NCBI GenBank assembly: GCA_002419505.1 | Contig: DIGF01000035.1 | Span: 6,042-70,041 of the forward strand | DNA length: 64,000 bases | Direction of reading: 5' to 3' | Source of the DNA: Caryophanales bacterium UBA5729 | GTDB taxonomy: Bacteria > Bacillota_I > Bacilli_A > Izemoplasmatales > Hujiaoplasmataceae | Part shown: one piece after another, positions 34,327 to 42,871 of the stretch | How positions within the stretch are numbered: position 1 is the stretch's first letter | How the letters are laid out: each line of letters begins with the position of its first letter | Program-made: the position numbers and the translations under genes | Notes under the pieces: generated by a model | The model's database searches: none | The model's input: only the letters and a program-made list of their open reading frames with translations | Told to the model about the DNA's origin: nothing

Positions 34327-35527
34327 CTATAGGGTCCTCCGTTCCTACTTGATATTGATTCGCTTTATCTGCATCAACAAAGTTTAATGATTGAAGTCGT
34401 TTGTTTCCACCTTCGATTGGTTCTAAACCGAGAAGTGCTCTTGATTCATTAAGTGACATTATTCCTAAACTCATAAGTTTCTCAATTGCAGCAACTTTTG
34501 TATTCCATGAGGCATACTGTAATCTTTCACTGTAGAAGATGATTTCCTCACCACGTTCTAACTGATTATCAGTCAATAAGCCTAAAGAAAAAGCCTCGCT
34601 AAGTTGTATAGCTAAAGGCTCAATGGTTGACTCATAAAATGAGTTGTATTCATCTTCTGTATACTTGCTTGTAAATATTGGAACTGATACTCCAAAGTAA
34701 TCCAGTATCTTTGCTTGTAAGAATTCAAGTGTATCCTTATCAATAAGTTTCGGATCAACATCTAAAGGTATATATTCTGATTTCAAATCAATCGGTATAA
34801 TTGAACTTCCTTTCAAACTTACTGATTCTGAAAGGGCATCATCGAATAACTCACGTTGCTTCTTCTTATCTGTTTCTGATAGCATCCCATTCATCTTCAA
34901 GATACCTTTGATTTGCATTGAAGATTTGACGGCATTGTCGATTCCTTGAAGTAAACTATCATTGATGGATATCGTTTTTAAGATGGCTTCATGATCTCCA
35001 GTCGACCCAGTACCACCAAAGATATCGTTTTGTCCAAAGTGTCGTCTTAAATGAATCGCATTGTCATATGGCAAAATGTAAGATTCACCATTATCAAACA
35101 AGAACTTGATAAAGTAGGTATCAGAACTATCCACAATGATTTCTACCGTGATTGGTCTAAGCGGATAAATGCCTCTTAACTCTCCTGAGTCCTTATCAAA
35201 CTTTGGATAAACGAATGCATTATCATTCAGCAATAGCAAAGTGATCGTTTTGTAAATAAAGTCATAAGGTGTCATGATATCATTTGGCTTATACTTCAAA
35301 AGAAAAGACAGCCTACCTTTTTTCTCGGTTACTGTCTTATCATTTTCGGTTTTTATAAATCTTGGTTTGAGTTTCGCACATTGGCTTGCGACTCGATCAA
35401 TACATATTTTAACCACATCACTTTTTGATATGTTTGTACCAAACGGTGTGTAAAATGTATTTAAATTGCTGATTAACTGGAGTGCATCAAATGAACCAGT
35501 TTTGCCTTTTCTTTTAAAAATAGGCAT
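34310..35527 (-). CDS. phage portal protein
   Basis: 405 aa, HK97-type. MPIFKRKGKTGSFDAL, then LKYKPNDIMTPYDFIYKTITLLLLNDNAFVYPKFD, HLRRHFGQNDIFGG, SFYESTIEPLAIQLSEAF and a C-terminal MSLGIMSLNESRALLGLEPIEGG are typical. It forms the dodecameric ring for DNA entry. Its N-terminus matches the remnant at 1880-2071. Confidence 0.92.
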   Translation of the reverse strand: MPIFKRKGKTGSFDALQLISNLNTFYTPFGTNISKSDVVKICIDRVASQCAKLKPRFIKTENDKTVTEKKGRLSFLLKYKPNDIMTPYDFIYKTITLLLLNDNAFVYPKFDKDSGELRGIYPLRPITVEIIVDSSDTYFIKFLFDNGESYILPYDNAIHLRRHFGQNDIFGGTGSTGDHEAILKTISINDSLLQGIDNAVKSSMQIKGILKMNGMLSETDKKKQRELFDDALSESVSLKGSSIIPIDLKSEYIPLDVDPKLIDKDTLEFLQAKILDYFGVSVPIFTSKYTEDEYNSFYESTIEPLAIQLSEAFSLGLLTDNQLERGEEIIFYSERLQYASWNTKVAAIEKLMSLGIMSLNESRALLGLEPIEGGNKRLQSLNFVDADKANQYQVGTEDPIDENNS

Positions 35528-35544
35528 CTAACCACCTCTTTCAT

Positions 35545-35567
35545 TAAAAAAGGAGAATGTCTCTCCT
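35545..35567 (-). terminator. terminator after the protease cargo gene
   Basis: On the minus strand AGGAGA pairs with TCTCCT around five bases, followed by TTTTTT. It lies between the protease gene and the portal gene. Confidence 0.65.
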
Positions 35568-35647
35568 AAAGTATTTAACAACAACGTTAACATTACAATT
35601 TCGACATCTATATACTTGTCGAAAATCAATTGACTAACATAACTTTT

Positions 35648-36334
35648 TTACTTGATGTTTTGTTGAAGATTTGGTTCTACTGTGACAACTTGATCTATTT
35701 CTACTGCATACCCAATTCCAAGATTTAAGTTATCTTTCATTTCTTTAATCATTTGCTGCATCACTTGAACGGGATTAATTCCCGCAATTGCAATTGATGC
35801 TCCTGGTTTTGCACTTTGAATCGTATTTAAAAACTTAGAGAGATTTCCATGTTTTGCATTAATTATACCAACTAACTCACAATCAAAATTAAACAGTGGC
35901 CCTCCGCTGTTACCATGGTTTACAGAAGAATCCAATCTAATTAAATCAACACCATTATCTATTACAAATGATGATATATATGCATGTGATGCATTTTTTT
36001 GAATAATATTCATGGGAAAACCAACTAAAAAACACTCATTACCCACTTCGAGGTTTTTTGCAGATCTAATTGTAACACTACTGTTTGTATGTGTTAGTGG
36101 AAATACCGCTAAATCTAAATTCGAATCAGTCTTTATATTAGTAATTTTTATGAAATTCACAAGATCAAATGAAACATACATGTTATTAATATCTGTAATA
36201 CAATGTTCACAAGTGATTCCATAATCACCATCTACATATACTCCTGATCCAATTAATATAAACTTGCCACTTCTATTTTCAACAACTGCAAATACTGACT
36301 CTTTTACTCTCTTATACTCATTTGAAAAATCCAT
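35648..36334 (-). CDS. trypsin-like serine protease, phage cargo
   Basis: 228 aa, cytosolic (no signal peptide). The chymotrypsin-fold triad is visible: His in YGITCEHCITD (about residue 40), Asp in SNLDLAVFPL (about 70) and Ser in NHGNSGGPLFN (about 143). It resembles the protease domain of HtrA/DegP without a PDZ domain. It sits between terminase and portal with its own -10 box and terminator, so it is not part of the structural module. Phage or defence loci use such proteases to cut effectors, but the target here is unknown. Confidence 0.75.
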   Translation of the reverse strand: MDFSNEYKRVKESVFAVVENRSGKFILIGSGVYVDGDYGITCEHCITDINNMYVSFDLVNFIKITNIKTDSNLDLAVFPLTHTNSSVTIRSAKNLEVGNECFLVGFPMNIIQKNASHAYISSFVIDNGVDLIRLDSSVNHGNSGGPLFNFDCELVGIINAKHGNLSKFLNTIQSAKPGASIAIAGINPVQVMQQMIKEMKDNLNLGIGYAVEIDQVVTVEPNLQQNIK

Positions 36335-36356
36335 ATAATTAACCCCTTTTTGATTA

Positions 36357-36365
36357 ATTATATCA
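36357..36365 (-). promoter_or_regulatory. extended -10 promoter of the protease gene
   Basis: The minus strand reads TGATATAAT, overlapping the terminase stop codon, 23 bases before the protease start. No clear -35 box. Confidence 0.5.
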
Positions 36366-38001
36366 TGTTTTCATAATCATTTTTATATCTATTTAAAACT
36401 ACATAAGCAATAATCAATGCAACTGTCCCGTCAATTCGTTTGTACTTCGAGTTTAACTTCGATGGTTGGATGTTTCCGTTAAGGTCAACCTTCGCTTGTG
36501 TGTTAGCTAAACACCATTTTATAATTGGATTATTATTGTAGTTTACAAAGTTGTTCTTTAGATCTGCTTCCATAATTTTCATGGGTTCTGATAATGAATA
36601 GATTCCTTGTCTAACTTTCTCCATATTGAAACCTAGGTCTTCCATTTCTTTAATCCAATATTGAGAATTCCAAGGGTCGTATCCAACCCAAAGTGGTCTA
36701 ATTCCATAGGTTTGAATCATCTTCATGAACCATTTAGTAACAAGACTAAAGTCATTTTGGTTTCCCTCTGTTAATGTTACAAAACCTTTCTTAATCCAAA
36801 TGTCATATGGAACATTATCTTCTTTGATTCTTTTTTCAACAACTTCACTAGGCATAAAGAAATGAGGGATAACATACTTTATACTGTTTTCTCGCTTTTG
36901 AATAACAAGTACTGCAGCTGTTAAATCGGTCGTTGATGATAAATCGACACCACCTATTGCATATGAATCTCTTAGATCATCAATAGAGTATTTGTCTTCA
37001 TTGTTCAAATCATCAAATGATAACCAGGACCCTGAATCAGCTTGTTTGATATTAAAATCCTTACAAAGCATTGTGACTCTAGTTGAAAGATCATGCTTTG
37101 ATTTGTTCATAACATCTTCTAAGTAATTATTGAGTTTTACTACTCCAAGACTTGGATTTGATTTCTGCCATGTCAAAGGATCCTCATATATTTCCTTTGT
37201 TGAATCTTGAGTATACAACCAAGGTAATACTCTAGCATCTTCAATTTCACCTTTTAACATCTTTCTAACATAATCTAATTTATTATCTAAAAAACCACCA
37301 ACGGTTGTCCCTTCGGTGGTTATGATAAATATCAGTGGTTCTTTCTTAGTTGATTGTGATTGTTTGATTGCATCATAGACTTTGGAATCAGTCATTTCAT
37401 GAACTTCATCAATGCAACCAACTTCAATATTGTATCCATCTTTGTTTCTTGATTGTGCAGATAACTTCTTAATCTTGTTTTTGGTCTTTGGAGAATAAAT
37501 GTGATAGATGTTTTTCTTGCTTCTAGTTTCTTTTGATAATGCTGGAGATTGTTCTCGCATATTATTGATTTCTTCAAAAAGGATATTTGCTTGTTCCGTT
37601 GTATTAGAAGCACATACAATATCTACACCACCTCTTGATAGAAAGAATTCTGCCAAATCTATACCAGCAACAAACGTAGTCTTTCCATTCTTTCGAGCAA
37701 TAAGCAGTATGACTTCATTAAATCTACGTAATCCTGAATTCGCCATCTTAAATCCATAAGCTGTTTGAAGTAATGCCTTCTCCCATAGTTCAAGAATAAA
37801 TGGCATACCGTTAAATGGTGACTTCGTATGTTTACAAAAAGTTTCTATGAAATCAATTCTTAAGTTTCCTGGTTGTTCATCAAAGGTGTATACAGGATTA
37901 TCCAAATCTTGTATAAGCTGATCTAGTTGCGTTTTTAGTTCTTCTCCAACAATGACGTTTCCTTTATTGATTTCATTGTAGTATTCAATTAGATAATTCA
38001 T
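36358..38001 (-). CDS. terminase large subunit
   Basis: 547 aa, Terminase_1 (YmfN-like). ATPase motifs are ILLIARKNGKTTFVAG (Walker A-like, about 93-108) and VGCIDEVHEM (Walker B). The nuclease domain shows IGGVDLSSTTDLTAAV, WVGYDPWNSQYWI and DGTVALIIAYVV. It packages DNA from concatemers. It overlaps the small subunit by 4 bases. Confidence 0.93.
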   Translation of the reverse strand: MNYLIEYYNEINKGNVIVGEELKTQLDQLIQDLDNPVYTFDEQPGNLRIDFIETFCKHTKSPFNGMPFILELWEKALLQTAYGFKMANSGLRRFNEVILLIARKNGKTTFVAGIDLAEFFLSRGGVDIVCASNTTEQANILFEEINNMREQSPALSKETRSKKNIYHIYSPKTKNKIKKLSAQSRNKDGYNIEVGCIDEVHEMTDSKVYDAIKQSQSTKKEPLIFIITTEGTTVGGFLDNKLDYVRKMLKGEIEDARVLPWLYTQDSTKEIYEDPLTWQKSNPSLGVVKLNNYLEDVMNKSKHDLSTRVTMLCKDFNIKQADSGSWLSFDDLNNEDKYSIDDLRDSYAIGGVDLSSTTDLTAAVLVIQKRENSIKYVIPHFFMPSEVVEKRIKEDNVPYDIWIKKGFVTLTEGNQNDFSLVTKWFMKMIQTYGIRPLWVGYDPWNSQYWIKEMEDLGFNMEKVRQGIYSLSEPMKIMEADLKNNFVNYNNNPIIKWCLANTQAKVDLNGNIQPSKLNSKYKRIDGTVALIIAYVVLNRYKNDYENMI

Positions 38002-38318
38002 TCACTTGCTCTCTTAAGAAATTCATCAAAAGCATCATCTCCATCATCTACTTGTGTACCAAGAATGCTATTAAGTGTTTTGATAACAGTTCCATATGAG
38101 TTCACAAGTTTTGTATAATACTTAGCTGCTTCAGTTTGTCGTTGCATACCTTTGTTTGATATTTGGATTGCACCATACTTCCTAATCTGATCTTGTAACT
38201 TATCAAGTTCCACTTTCATAAATGCAGCTTGATAAATTAAGTTATCTACTAGTTCTGTCTTTGATTCATCAACCAAAGAAAAAAGCGACTTTAATCGCTT
38301 ATATTCTTTATTCAACAT
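37998..38318 (-). CDS. terminase small subunit, P27 family
   Basis: 106 aa, helical. The QAAFMKVELDKLQDQIRKYGAIQISNKGMQRQTEAAKYYTKLVNSYGTVIKTL segment matches P27-type small terminases. The ATG at 38316-38318 is preferred over a TTG three codons earlier. Confidence 0.8.
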   Translation of the reverse strand: MLNKEYKRLKSLFSLVDESKTELVDNLIYQAAFMKVELDKLQDQIRKYGAIQISNKGMQRQTEAAKYYTKLVNSYGTVIKTLNSILGTQVDDGDDAFDEFLKRASE

Positions 38319-38319
38319 A

Positions 38320-39396
38320 TTATTCAACCTTATTAAGAAAATCTACCATATCTTTCTTATCTACTTCAAAATAACTCAATCCGTATTTTTTTCTTTGTAG
38401 TTTTGAATACATTTGATAGAGTTTTATACCATTAGTGTAGCAGTAATTGTATAGAATGACTTTATTAGCCAGATCGATATATTCTCCAAGATATATAGCT
38501 TTTGGATATATAGTATTTTCTATTTTATAATGTAAGTTATTAATTTTCGTTATATCAATCAACATATTTGGTAGAAACATTCGCCACTCTAGTTCATATT
38601 CCCAAATTTTCTTTTTTGTAAACACAATTGAATCAGACATTCTTTTTTGATTTTCGGTTGAGAATAAATTCATACCAGCATCTTTGTACTGCTTTAGTAT
38701 ATCTAAGAAACTTAAGTTAGGATTGTCTATTGCACTGAGACTAACATCCACCGCATTTATAAGTAATTCTGTGGCGTCATACTTGTGATTGGTGTATATG
38801 ACTTTATAGATATTATATTGGCTAAAATCTTGTTCTTCTATATCGCCAAATATATCTGCAAATATATCAAACTGATTTATCATATCTTTTGAAACAGCTT
38901 TTACTAAATCACAGTGATAATCTCTTAAGACTTTTAAGTCATTATAAAAATACTCAATTGCAAAACCTGTTGCATTGTCTGCATAATGAGCCCACATTAC
39001 TTCATTATCTATTTTTTCAGAGAAACACCCTACCAAAAAGATACGTTTAAAGTTTTCTAGATTACTGTTGTAGATTTCTCTTATCCAAGATTCAGCAATT
39101 TTTCTTTTACTATTTGTTTTGAGTTTTCTGAGTTCTTTATACCCTTGAAGAATGTCCTCATTTACCTTACTCAATAAATGATCAATTAACTTTTTAGTAT
39201 CTACTACAAAACTAGTATCATAGGGATCATTAAACGAATCTGGCCTAGCTACCCACAACTCATTTTTAACTAGTGCTTCAATCGTGTACTTATTAATAGG
39301 TCTATATCTAAAAAGTGTAAAATCATTTTGAACACTTAAATGATGTTCAGTTACATCACTCTTTTTTACAATTTCTAAATTGTATTTCTTTTTCAT
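38320..39396 (-). CDS. DUF2971-domain protein, phage cargo
   Basis: 358 aa. LFRYRPINKYTIEALVKNELWVARPDSFNDPYD (about residues 28-60) and VMWAHYADNATGFAIEY, then KKIWEYELEWRMF are hallmarks of DUF2971, a family frequent near phage-defence and toxin-like genes. Its biochemical role is not known to me. It lies between the candidate cos site and the small terminase. Confidence 0.75.
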   Translation of the reverse strand: MKKKYNLEIVKKSDVTEHHLSVQNDFTLFRYRPINKYTIEALVKNELWVARPDSFNDPYDTSFVVDTKKLIDHLLSKVNEDILQGYKELRKLKTNSKRKIAESWIREIYNSNLENFKRIFLVGCFSEKIDNEVMWAHYADNATGFAIEYFYNDLKVLRDYHCDLVKAVSKDMINQFDIFADIFGDIEEQDFSQYNIYKVIYTNHKYDATELLINAVDVSLSAIDNPNLSFLDILKQYKDAGMNLFSTENQKRMSDSIVFTKKKIWEYELEWRMFLPNMLIDITKINNLHYKIENTIYPKAIYLGEYIDLANKVILYNYCYTNGIKLYQMYSKLQRKKYGLSYFEVDKKDMVDFLNKVE

Positions 39397-39460
39397 TCAT
39401 AATCCCCCTTCCAATAGGAATCTTGGATTTTCAAAAATATTGCCTTGTGTTTTTTAATTG

Positions 39461-39510
39461 CCCACCTACGCGGTACCCTTCATTTAACCCACAAAGGTGG
39501 CTGGGGGGGC
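39461..39510. other. GC-rich candidate cos packaging site
   Basis: A 50-bp GC-rich island in AT-rich DNA. It contains an inverted repeat (CCACCT at 39462-39467, AGGTGG at 39495-39500), GGTACC and a run of seven G residues. It is intergenic and upstream of the small terminase, close to an HNH gene, the usual location of cos in HK97-type phages. Confidence 0.4.
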
Positions 39511-39527
39511 TTTTTACATAATCTTCT

Positions 39528-39977
39528 TTATATATAATCGGTATCCTTATCAACAAAGCATTTTCTTCTCAAAAAAAACTCTCTCGCTTCCTCGTTGTCA
39601 TGACTAGAAAGTTTTCCTATAAAATAAGCACAACCATTATGCCTCAATTTTGAATAAAAATGATCATAGATCCTTGTGCCAATTTTCATTCTCTTTTGAT
39701 AGGGATTCACTCTAATGTTTTCTAAATAGCAAAATTTATAATTATTACTATCAACATACACTGAATAGTTTATTTCTCCAAAATAATGATATTCTTCATC
39801 GTAAAAGTTGATTAAATGATCTTCTTCAATTATTTCTATAATGTTCACACCTAACCTAATATCATTTTTGATTTTGCCATTAACCTTGTCTTCGTTTTCA
39901 GGAACTAATTTCTTGGGAATTGGATAAGTAATAACTGGTTCTTCCATTCCAAGTAGATTAGAATACAAATCAGTCAT
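39528..39977 (-). CDS. GNAT-like acetyltransferase
   Basis: 149 aa. FCYLENIRVNPYQKRMKIGTRIYDHFYSKLRHNGCAYFIGKL (about residues 82-122) carries the acetyl-CoA loop pattern (N-P-x-x-Q-x-x-x-x-G-x-x) of the GNAT fold. The N-terminal 40 residues are unassigned. Phage-carried GNATs may modify a toxin or host factor; the substrate is not known. Confidence 0.6.
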   Translation of the reverse strand: MTDLYSNLLGMEEPVITYPIPKKLVPENEDKVNGKIKNDIRLGVNIIEIIEEDHLINFYDEEYHYFGEINYSVYVDSNNYKFCYLENIRVNPYQKRMKIGTRIYDHFYSKLRHNGCAYFIGKLSSHDNEEAREFFLRRKCFVDKDTDYI

Positions 39978-39978
39978 A

Positions 39979-40191
39979 TTATTTCACCATTCCAAAATGT
40001 CGAAAAGTATCAATCATCTTGGCTTTATACTTTTCAGGACATGGATAAACTCTTTTTGATTTTGATATCCTATTTGGTGCCTTTCTAGTAGATATCCCAC
40101 ATTGTTCCTTCATATCTGCAATCCAACAAGTCTTTATTGAACAATTATATTTATCTTTTATGTAATTTTGAATAGCTTTGTATGTTGCCAT
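39979..40191 (-). CDS. small conserved phage/ICE protein
   Basis: 70 aa. ATYKAIQNYIKDKYNCSIKTCWIADMKEQCG, then APNRISKSKRVYPCPEKYKAMIDTFRHFG. This short protein recurs in Firmicutes mobile elements, sometimes annotated as a methyltransferase, but the sequence is too short to be one. Likely nucleic-acid binding. The ATG at 40189-40191 follows GGGGAG. Confidence 0.6.
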   Translation of the reverse strand: MATYKAIQNYIKDKYNCSIKTCWIADMKEQCGISTRKAPNRISKSKRVYPCPEKYKAKMIDTFRHFGMVK

Positions 40192-40245
40192 AATATCAAC
40201 TCCCCTTTTCATAATTATAACAAAAATGAATTATAAAAACGAGGT

Positions 40246-40530
40246 TTATCGTGAAATCAAATTTCCATCTTCATCAAATTGTTGTGACTTAGAAAAACGC
40301 TTATGTTCTACATTGTGGCATTTCTTACATAACAATTCTAAATTCTCTTGATTCAAACTGATTTCAGGATTAGTCACATTAAGAATTGTAAGTCTTATCT
40401 TATGATGAACTTCTTCTCCTAAAGCCCCACATCTTTCACACTTCCCATTGGCTTCTCTTATCTTGATTTCTCTTGCTACTTGCCATGGAACAGACTTATA
40501 GAATCTATGTATCTCTTTAGGCTTTCTCAT
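40246..40530 (-). CDS. HNH endonuclease
   Basis: 94 aa. CERCGALGEEVHHKIRLT ... NLELLCKKCHNVEHKR gives the Cys4 zinc site and HH...N...H active site. HNH proteins next to terminase are required for DNA packaging cleavage in HK97-like phages. It overlaps the metK gene by 14 bases. Confidence 0.9.
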   Translation of the reverse strand: MRKPKEIHRFYKSVPWQVAREIKIREANGKCERCGALGEEVHHKIRLTILNVTNPEISLNQENLELLCKKCHNVEHKRFSKSQQFDEDGNLISR

Positions 40531-41647
40531 ATAATCTTCTTAGTTCAGCTATAATATCATCTACATGTTCCCAACGAACATCTAAATCTTCACGACCAAA
40601 GTGTCCATACTTTGCTAATTCTTGGAACTTAACTTTATCTAAGTTGAGTTCTTTTCTTATGCTTTCTGGTCTAAAATCAAATACATAATTCACGAGTGCT
40701 TGTATCTCTTCATCAGATGTAACTCCAGTATCAAAGGTGTTTACTAAAACACTCACTGGTTTTGCTACACTAATTGCATAGCTCAAATGAACCTCGCAGT
40801 GTGTGGCCAAACCTGCCCCTACAACAGCTTTTGCTACGTATCTGGCATAATAAGCCGCACTGCGATCAACCTTGCTCACGTCCTTGCCAGAAAAGGCTCC
40901 TCCACCATGTCTAGCATAACCACCATAAGTATCTACAATAATCTTTCTACCAGTTAATCCGGAATCAGCATAAGGACCACCAATCACAAACTCTCCAGTA
41001 GGATTAATTAAAACCTCTGCTTCAACAATCGTATCAAAGTCAAAGACTTTAGTTAAGACTTCGTTAATGATAAGATCCTCATATAACTCTTTCTTAATCC
41101 ATGGTTTTGTTTGTGCTGATACAATAATTGTTAGTACTTTCTTTGGCCTACCGTTCTTGTAGCCAACTGATACCTGACATTTTCCATCTGGACCAAAGAT
41201 ATGTGAATACTTCTCTTTGCGAATCTTATCCATTTCTTTTGAGATTTGATTTGCTAACATAATCGGTAGTGGCATAAATTCTTGTGTTTCGTTACAAGCA
41301 TATCCAAACATAATACCTTGATCGCCTGCACCTTGCTCATGTGATTCAGTCGAGTTCACACCTAGAGCGATATCAGCTGATTGTTTTGATATCTTTTCCA
41401 TGACAACAAACTCATCTTCATAACCTATCTCTTTGAGTTTTTGTTTTGCTATATTTGCATAGTCTACTTTCGCACTTGTTGTTACTTCACCAAAGACAAA
41501 AACCAAATCATCTTTGATTGCTGTTTCAACTGCTACTCGAGCGTTTTTATCTTGTTCTAAAACGGCATCTAGTATTGCATCACTGATTTGGTCACAGACC
41601 TTATCTGGATGTCCACTAAATACTGATTCACTTGTTACTACTTGCAT
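40517..41647 (-). CDS. metK: S-adenosylmethionine synthetase, prophage-encoded
   Basis: 376 aa, full-length (bacterial MetK is about 380-400). SVFSGHPDKVCDQISDAILD (residues 7-26), GAGDQGIMFGYAC, GGGAFSGKDVSKVDRSAAYYARYVAK and SVLVNTFDTG are all intact. It makes SAM from methionine and ATP. Its location inside the phage, between HNH and a DNA methyltransferase, suggests local SAM supply for methylation or replacement of a depleted pool. Confidence 0.93.
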   Translation of the reverse strand: MQVVTSESVFSGHPDKVCDQISDAILDAVLEQDKNARVAVETAIKDDLVFVFGEVTTSAKVDYANIAKQKLKEIGYEDEFVVMEKISKQSADIALGVNSTESHEQGAGDQGIMFGYACNETQEFMPLPIMLANQISKEMDKIRKEKYSHIFGPDGKCQVSVGYKNGRPKKVLTIIVSAQTKPWIKKELYEDLIINEVLTKVFDFDTIVEAEVLINPTGEFVIGGPYADSGLTGRKIIVDTYGGYARHGGGAFSGKDVSKVDRSAAYYARYVAKAVVGAGLATHCEVHLSYAISVAKPVSVLVNTFDTGVTSDEEIQALVNYVFDFRPESIRKELNLDKVKFQELAKYGHFGREDLDVRWEHVDDIIAELRRLYEKA

Positions 41648-41685
41648 TAAACTTCATCTCCTTTATAAATGAGCAAAAAAGGAGC

Positions 41686-41988
41686 CTATTCGCTCCTCAG
41701 TACTGATTTTGGTAAGTGTGCTGTGTATCTTGCATAATGGTATCCTTCACTTTCAACTAGGATTCCGAAATCATGTTCATTGCTTGTTACAAAAATACAA
41801 TGGAACACATCCTCTTTATCGCAATACATCACATCAATGTTTTCTTTTATAAATTCATAATCATCAAGTGGATCATGTATAAACGTTTCAAACAAATCCG
41901 AATCAATGATAATCTCTTTTTCGATGATGAACTCATCTTGTGGAAGAAGTTCATCAGGCGTTGCTTTTCTAATAAAATTTACTTTCAT
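41686..41988 (-). CDS. acidic phage protein, unknown
   Basis: 100 aa. KVNFIRKATPDELLPQDEFIIEKEI, then FIHDPLDDYEFIKENIDVMYCDKEDVFHCIFVTSN. It is acidic and soluble. It resembles a family of small phage proteins of the DUF6329 type. The ATG at 41986-41988 follows GGGAGAT and overlaps the next gene by 4 bases. Confidence 0.6.
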   Translation of the reverse strand: MKVNFIRKATPDELLPQDEFIIEKEIIIDSDLFETFIHDPLDDYEFIKENIDVMYCDKEDVFHCIFVTSNEHDFGILVESEGYHYARYTAHLPKSVLRSE

Positions 41989-42362
41989 TTTGCTATCTCC
42001 CATGCTGTATAAACTGAACGGTATGAACAATCCCAAGTATCAAGTATCACTCCATCTACACAAGCTGTAATATGTCCAGCCATTTTTAGAATGTATGTAC
42101 CTTTCGGATGTAATTCTGTAAAGTCACTACCTTTGATTCTTGGTTCTCCCTTTACTGCTTTAAATATCAATCTTGGATAACCTTTTAGATAATCGTATAA
42201 GAACTTCGTATCTTTATAACTCGAATATCCAAGTTCTCGTTTTGAGCGGTTTAGTTCTCTTCTGCATTCTAGATAGTCTATGCTTTTTGTTGTTGCGATT
42301 GCTCTTACTACACAATCTCCAGTTTTGATTCCTTTCGGATGTGCATTGAACTCTTTATACAT
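41985..42362 (-). CDS. papain-fold-like phage protein
   Basis: 125 aa. GIKTGDCVVRAIATT (Cys about residue 16), then KGTYILKMAGHITACVDGVILDTWDCS (His about 95, Asp about 106) fits a Cys-His-Asp arrangement of papain-fold peptidases. It is widespread in Firmicutes phages and its target is unknown. The start follows GGTGGG. Confidence 0.55.
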   Translation of the reverse strand: MYKEFNAHPKGIKTGDCVVRAIATTKSIDYLECRRELNRSKRELGYSSYKDTKFLYDYLKGYPRLIFKAVKGEPRIKGSDFTELHPKGTYILKMAGHITACVDGVILDTWDCSYRSVYTAWEIAK

Positions 42363-42790
42363 TATAAGTCCCACCCTTCATTGAACCATTTCACTAATTC
42401 TCTTGATGAGTCTGATACAAATAATGGTTTATCAAAATTGTTTTTTCTGCCGTATACTGTATAACGTTTCTCATTATGAACACTCTCAATTTGAATTGTA
42501 AATTGTACATCTCCAGTTTCAATATCTGCGAATCGGAAATCATCATAGAGTGGACCATGTAAAGGGCAATTGTTCTTGAACCACACATACATGTTTTCAA
42601 GGTTGATTTTTCCACCACGCTTGATTTTTTTTACGATGTTCCCCATACGTTTGGTTTTACCTGCTAAACTTGTATCTTTGCAAAACCAATCGTACCATCC
42701 AGCTTCACATTGTATTGCATAATCTTTTGATTCAAAATCTCCGTTATTGAAGCTTTCAATCCAGGTTTTAACATTCATTTCTTTTTCCAT
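42362..42790 (-). CDS. phage protein, unknown
   Basis: 142 aa. NVKTWIESFNNGDFESKDYAIQCEAGWYDWFC, then KRMGNIVKKIKRGGKINLENMYVWFKNNCPLHGPLYDDFRF. It is Trp- and Cys-rich and unassigned. The start is taken at ATG 42788-42790, after AAAGGAGA. It is translationally coupled to the next gene. Confidence 0.6.
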   Translation of the reverse strand: MEKEMNVKTWIESFNNGDFESKDYAIQCEAGWYDWFCKDTSLAGKTKRMGNIVKKIKRGGKINLENMYVWFKNNCPLHGPLYDDFRFADIETGDVQFTIQIESVHNEKRYTVYGRKNNFDKPLFVSDSSRELVKWFNEGWDL

Positions 42791-42871
42791 AATCTTAGTC
42801 TCCTTTGTTTTGGTTACTATATATATCACTCTAAAGGGACTAAATAGCAAGTACTATTTTCACTATAGTAA

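Noticed and set aside
35648..36334. Host HtrA-type envelope protease
   Set aside because: No signal peptide or PDZ domain and located within phage packaging genes.
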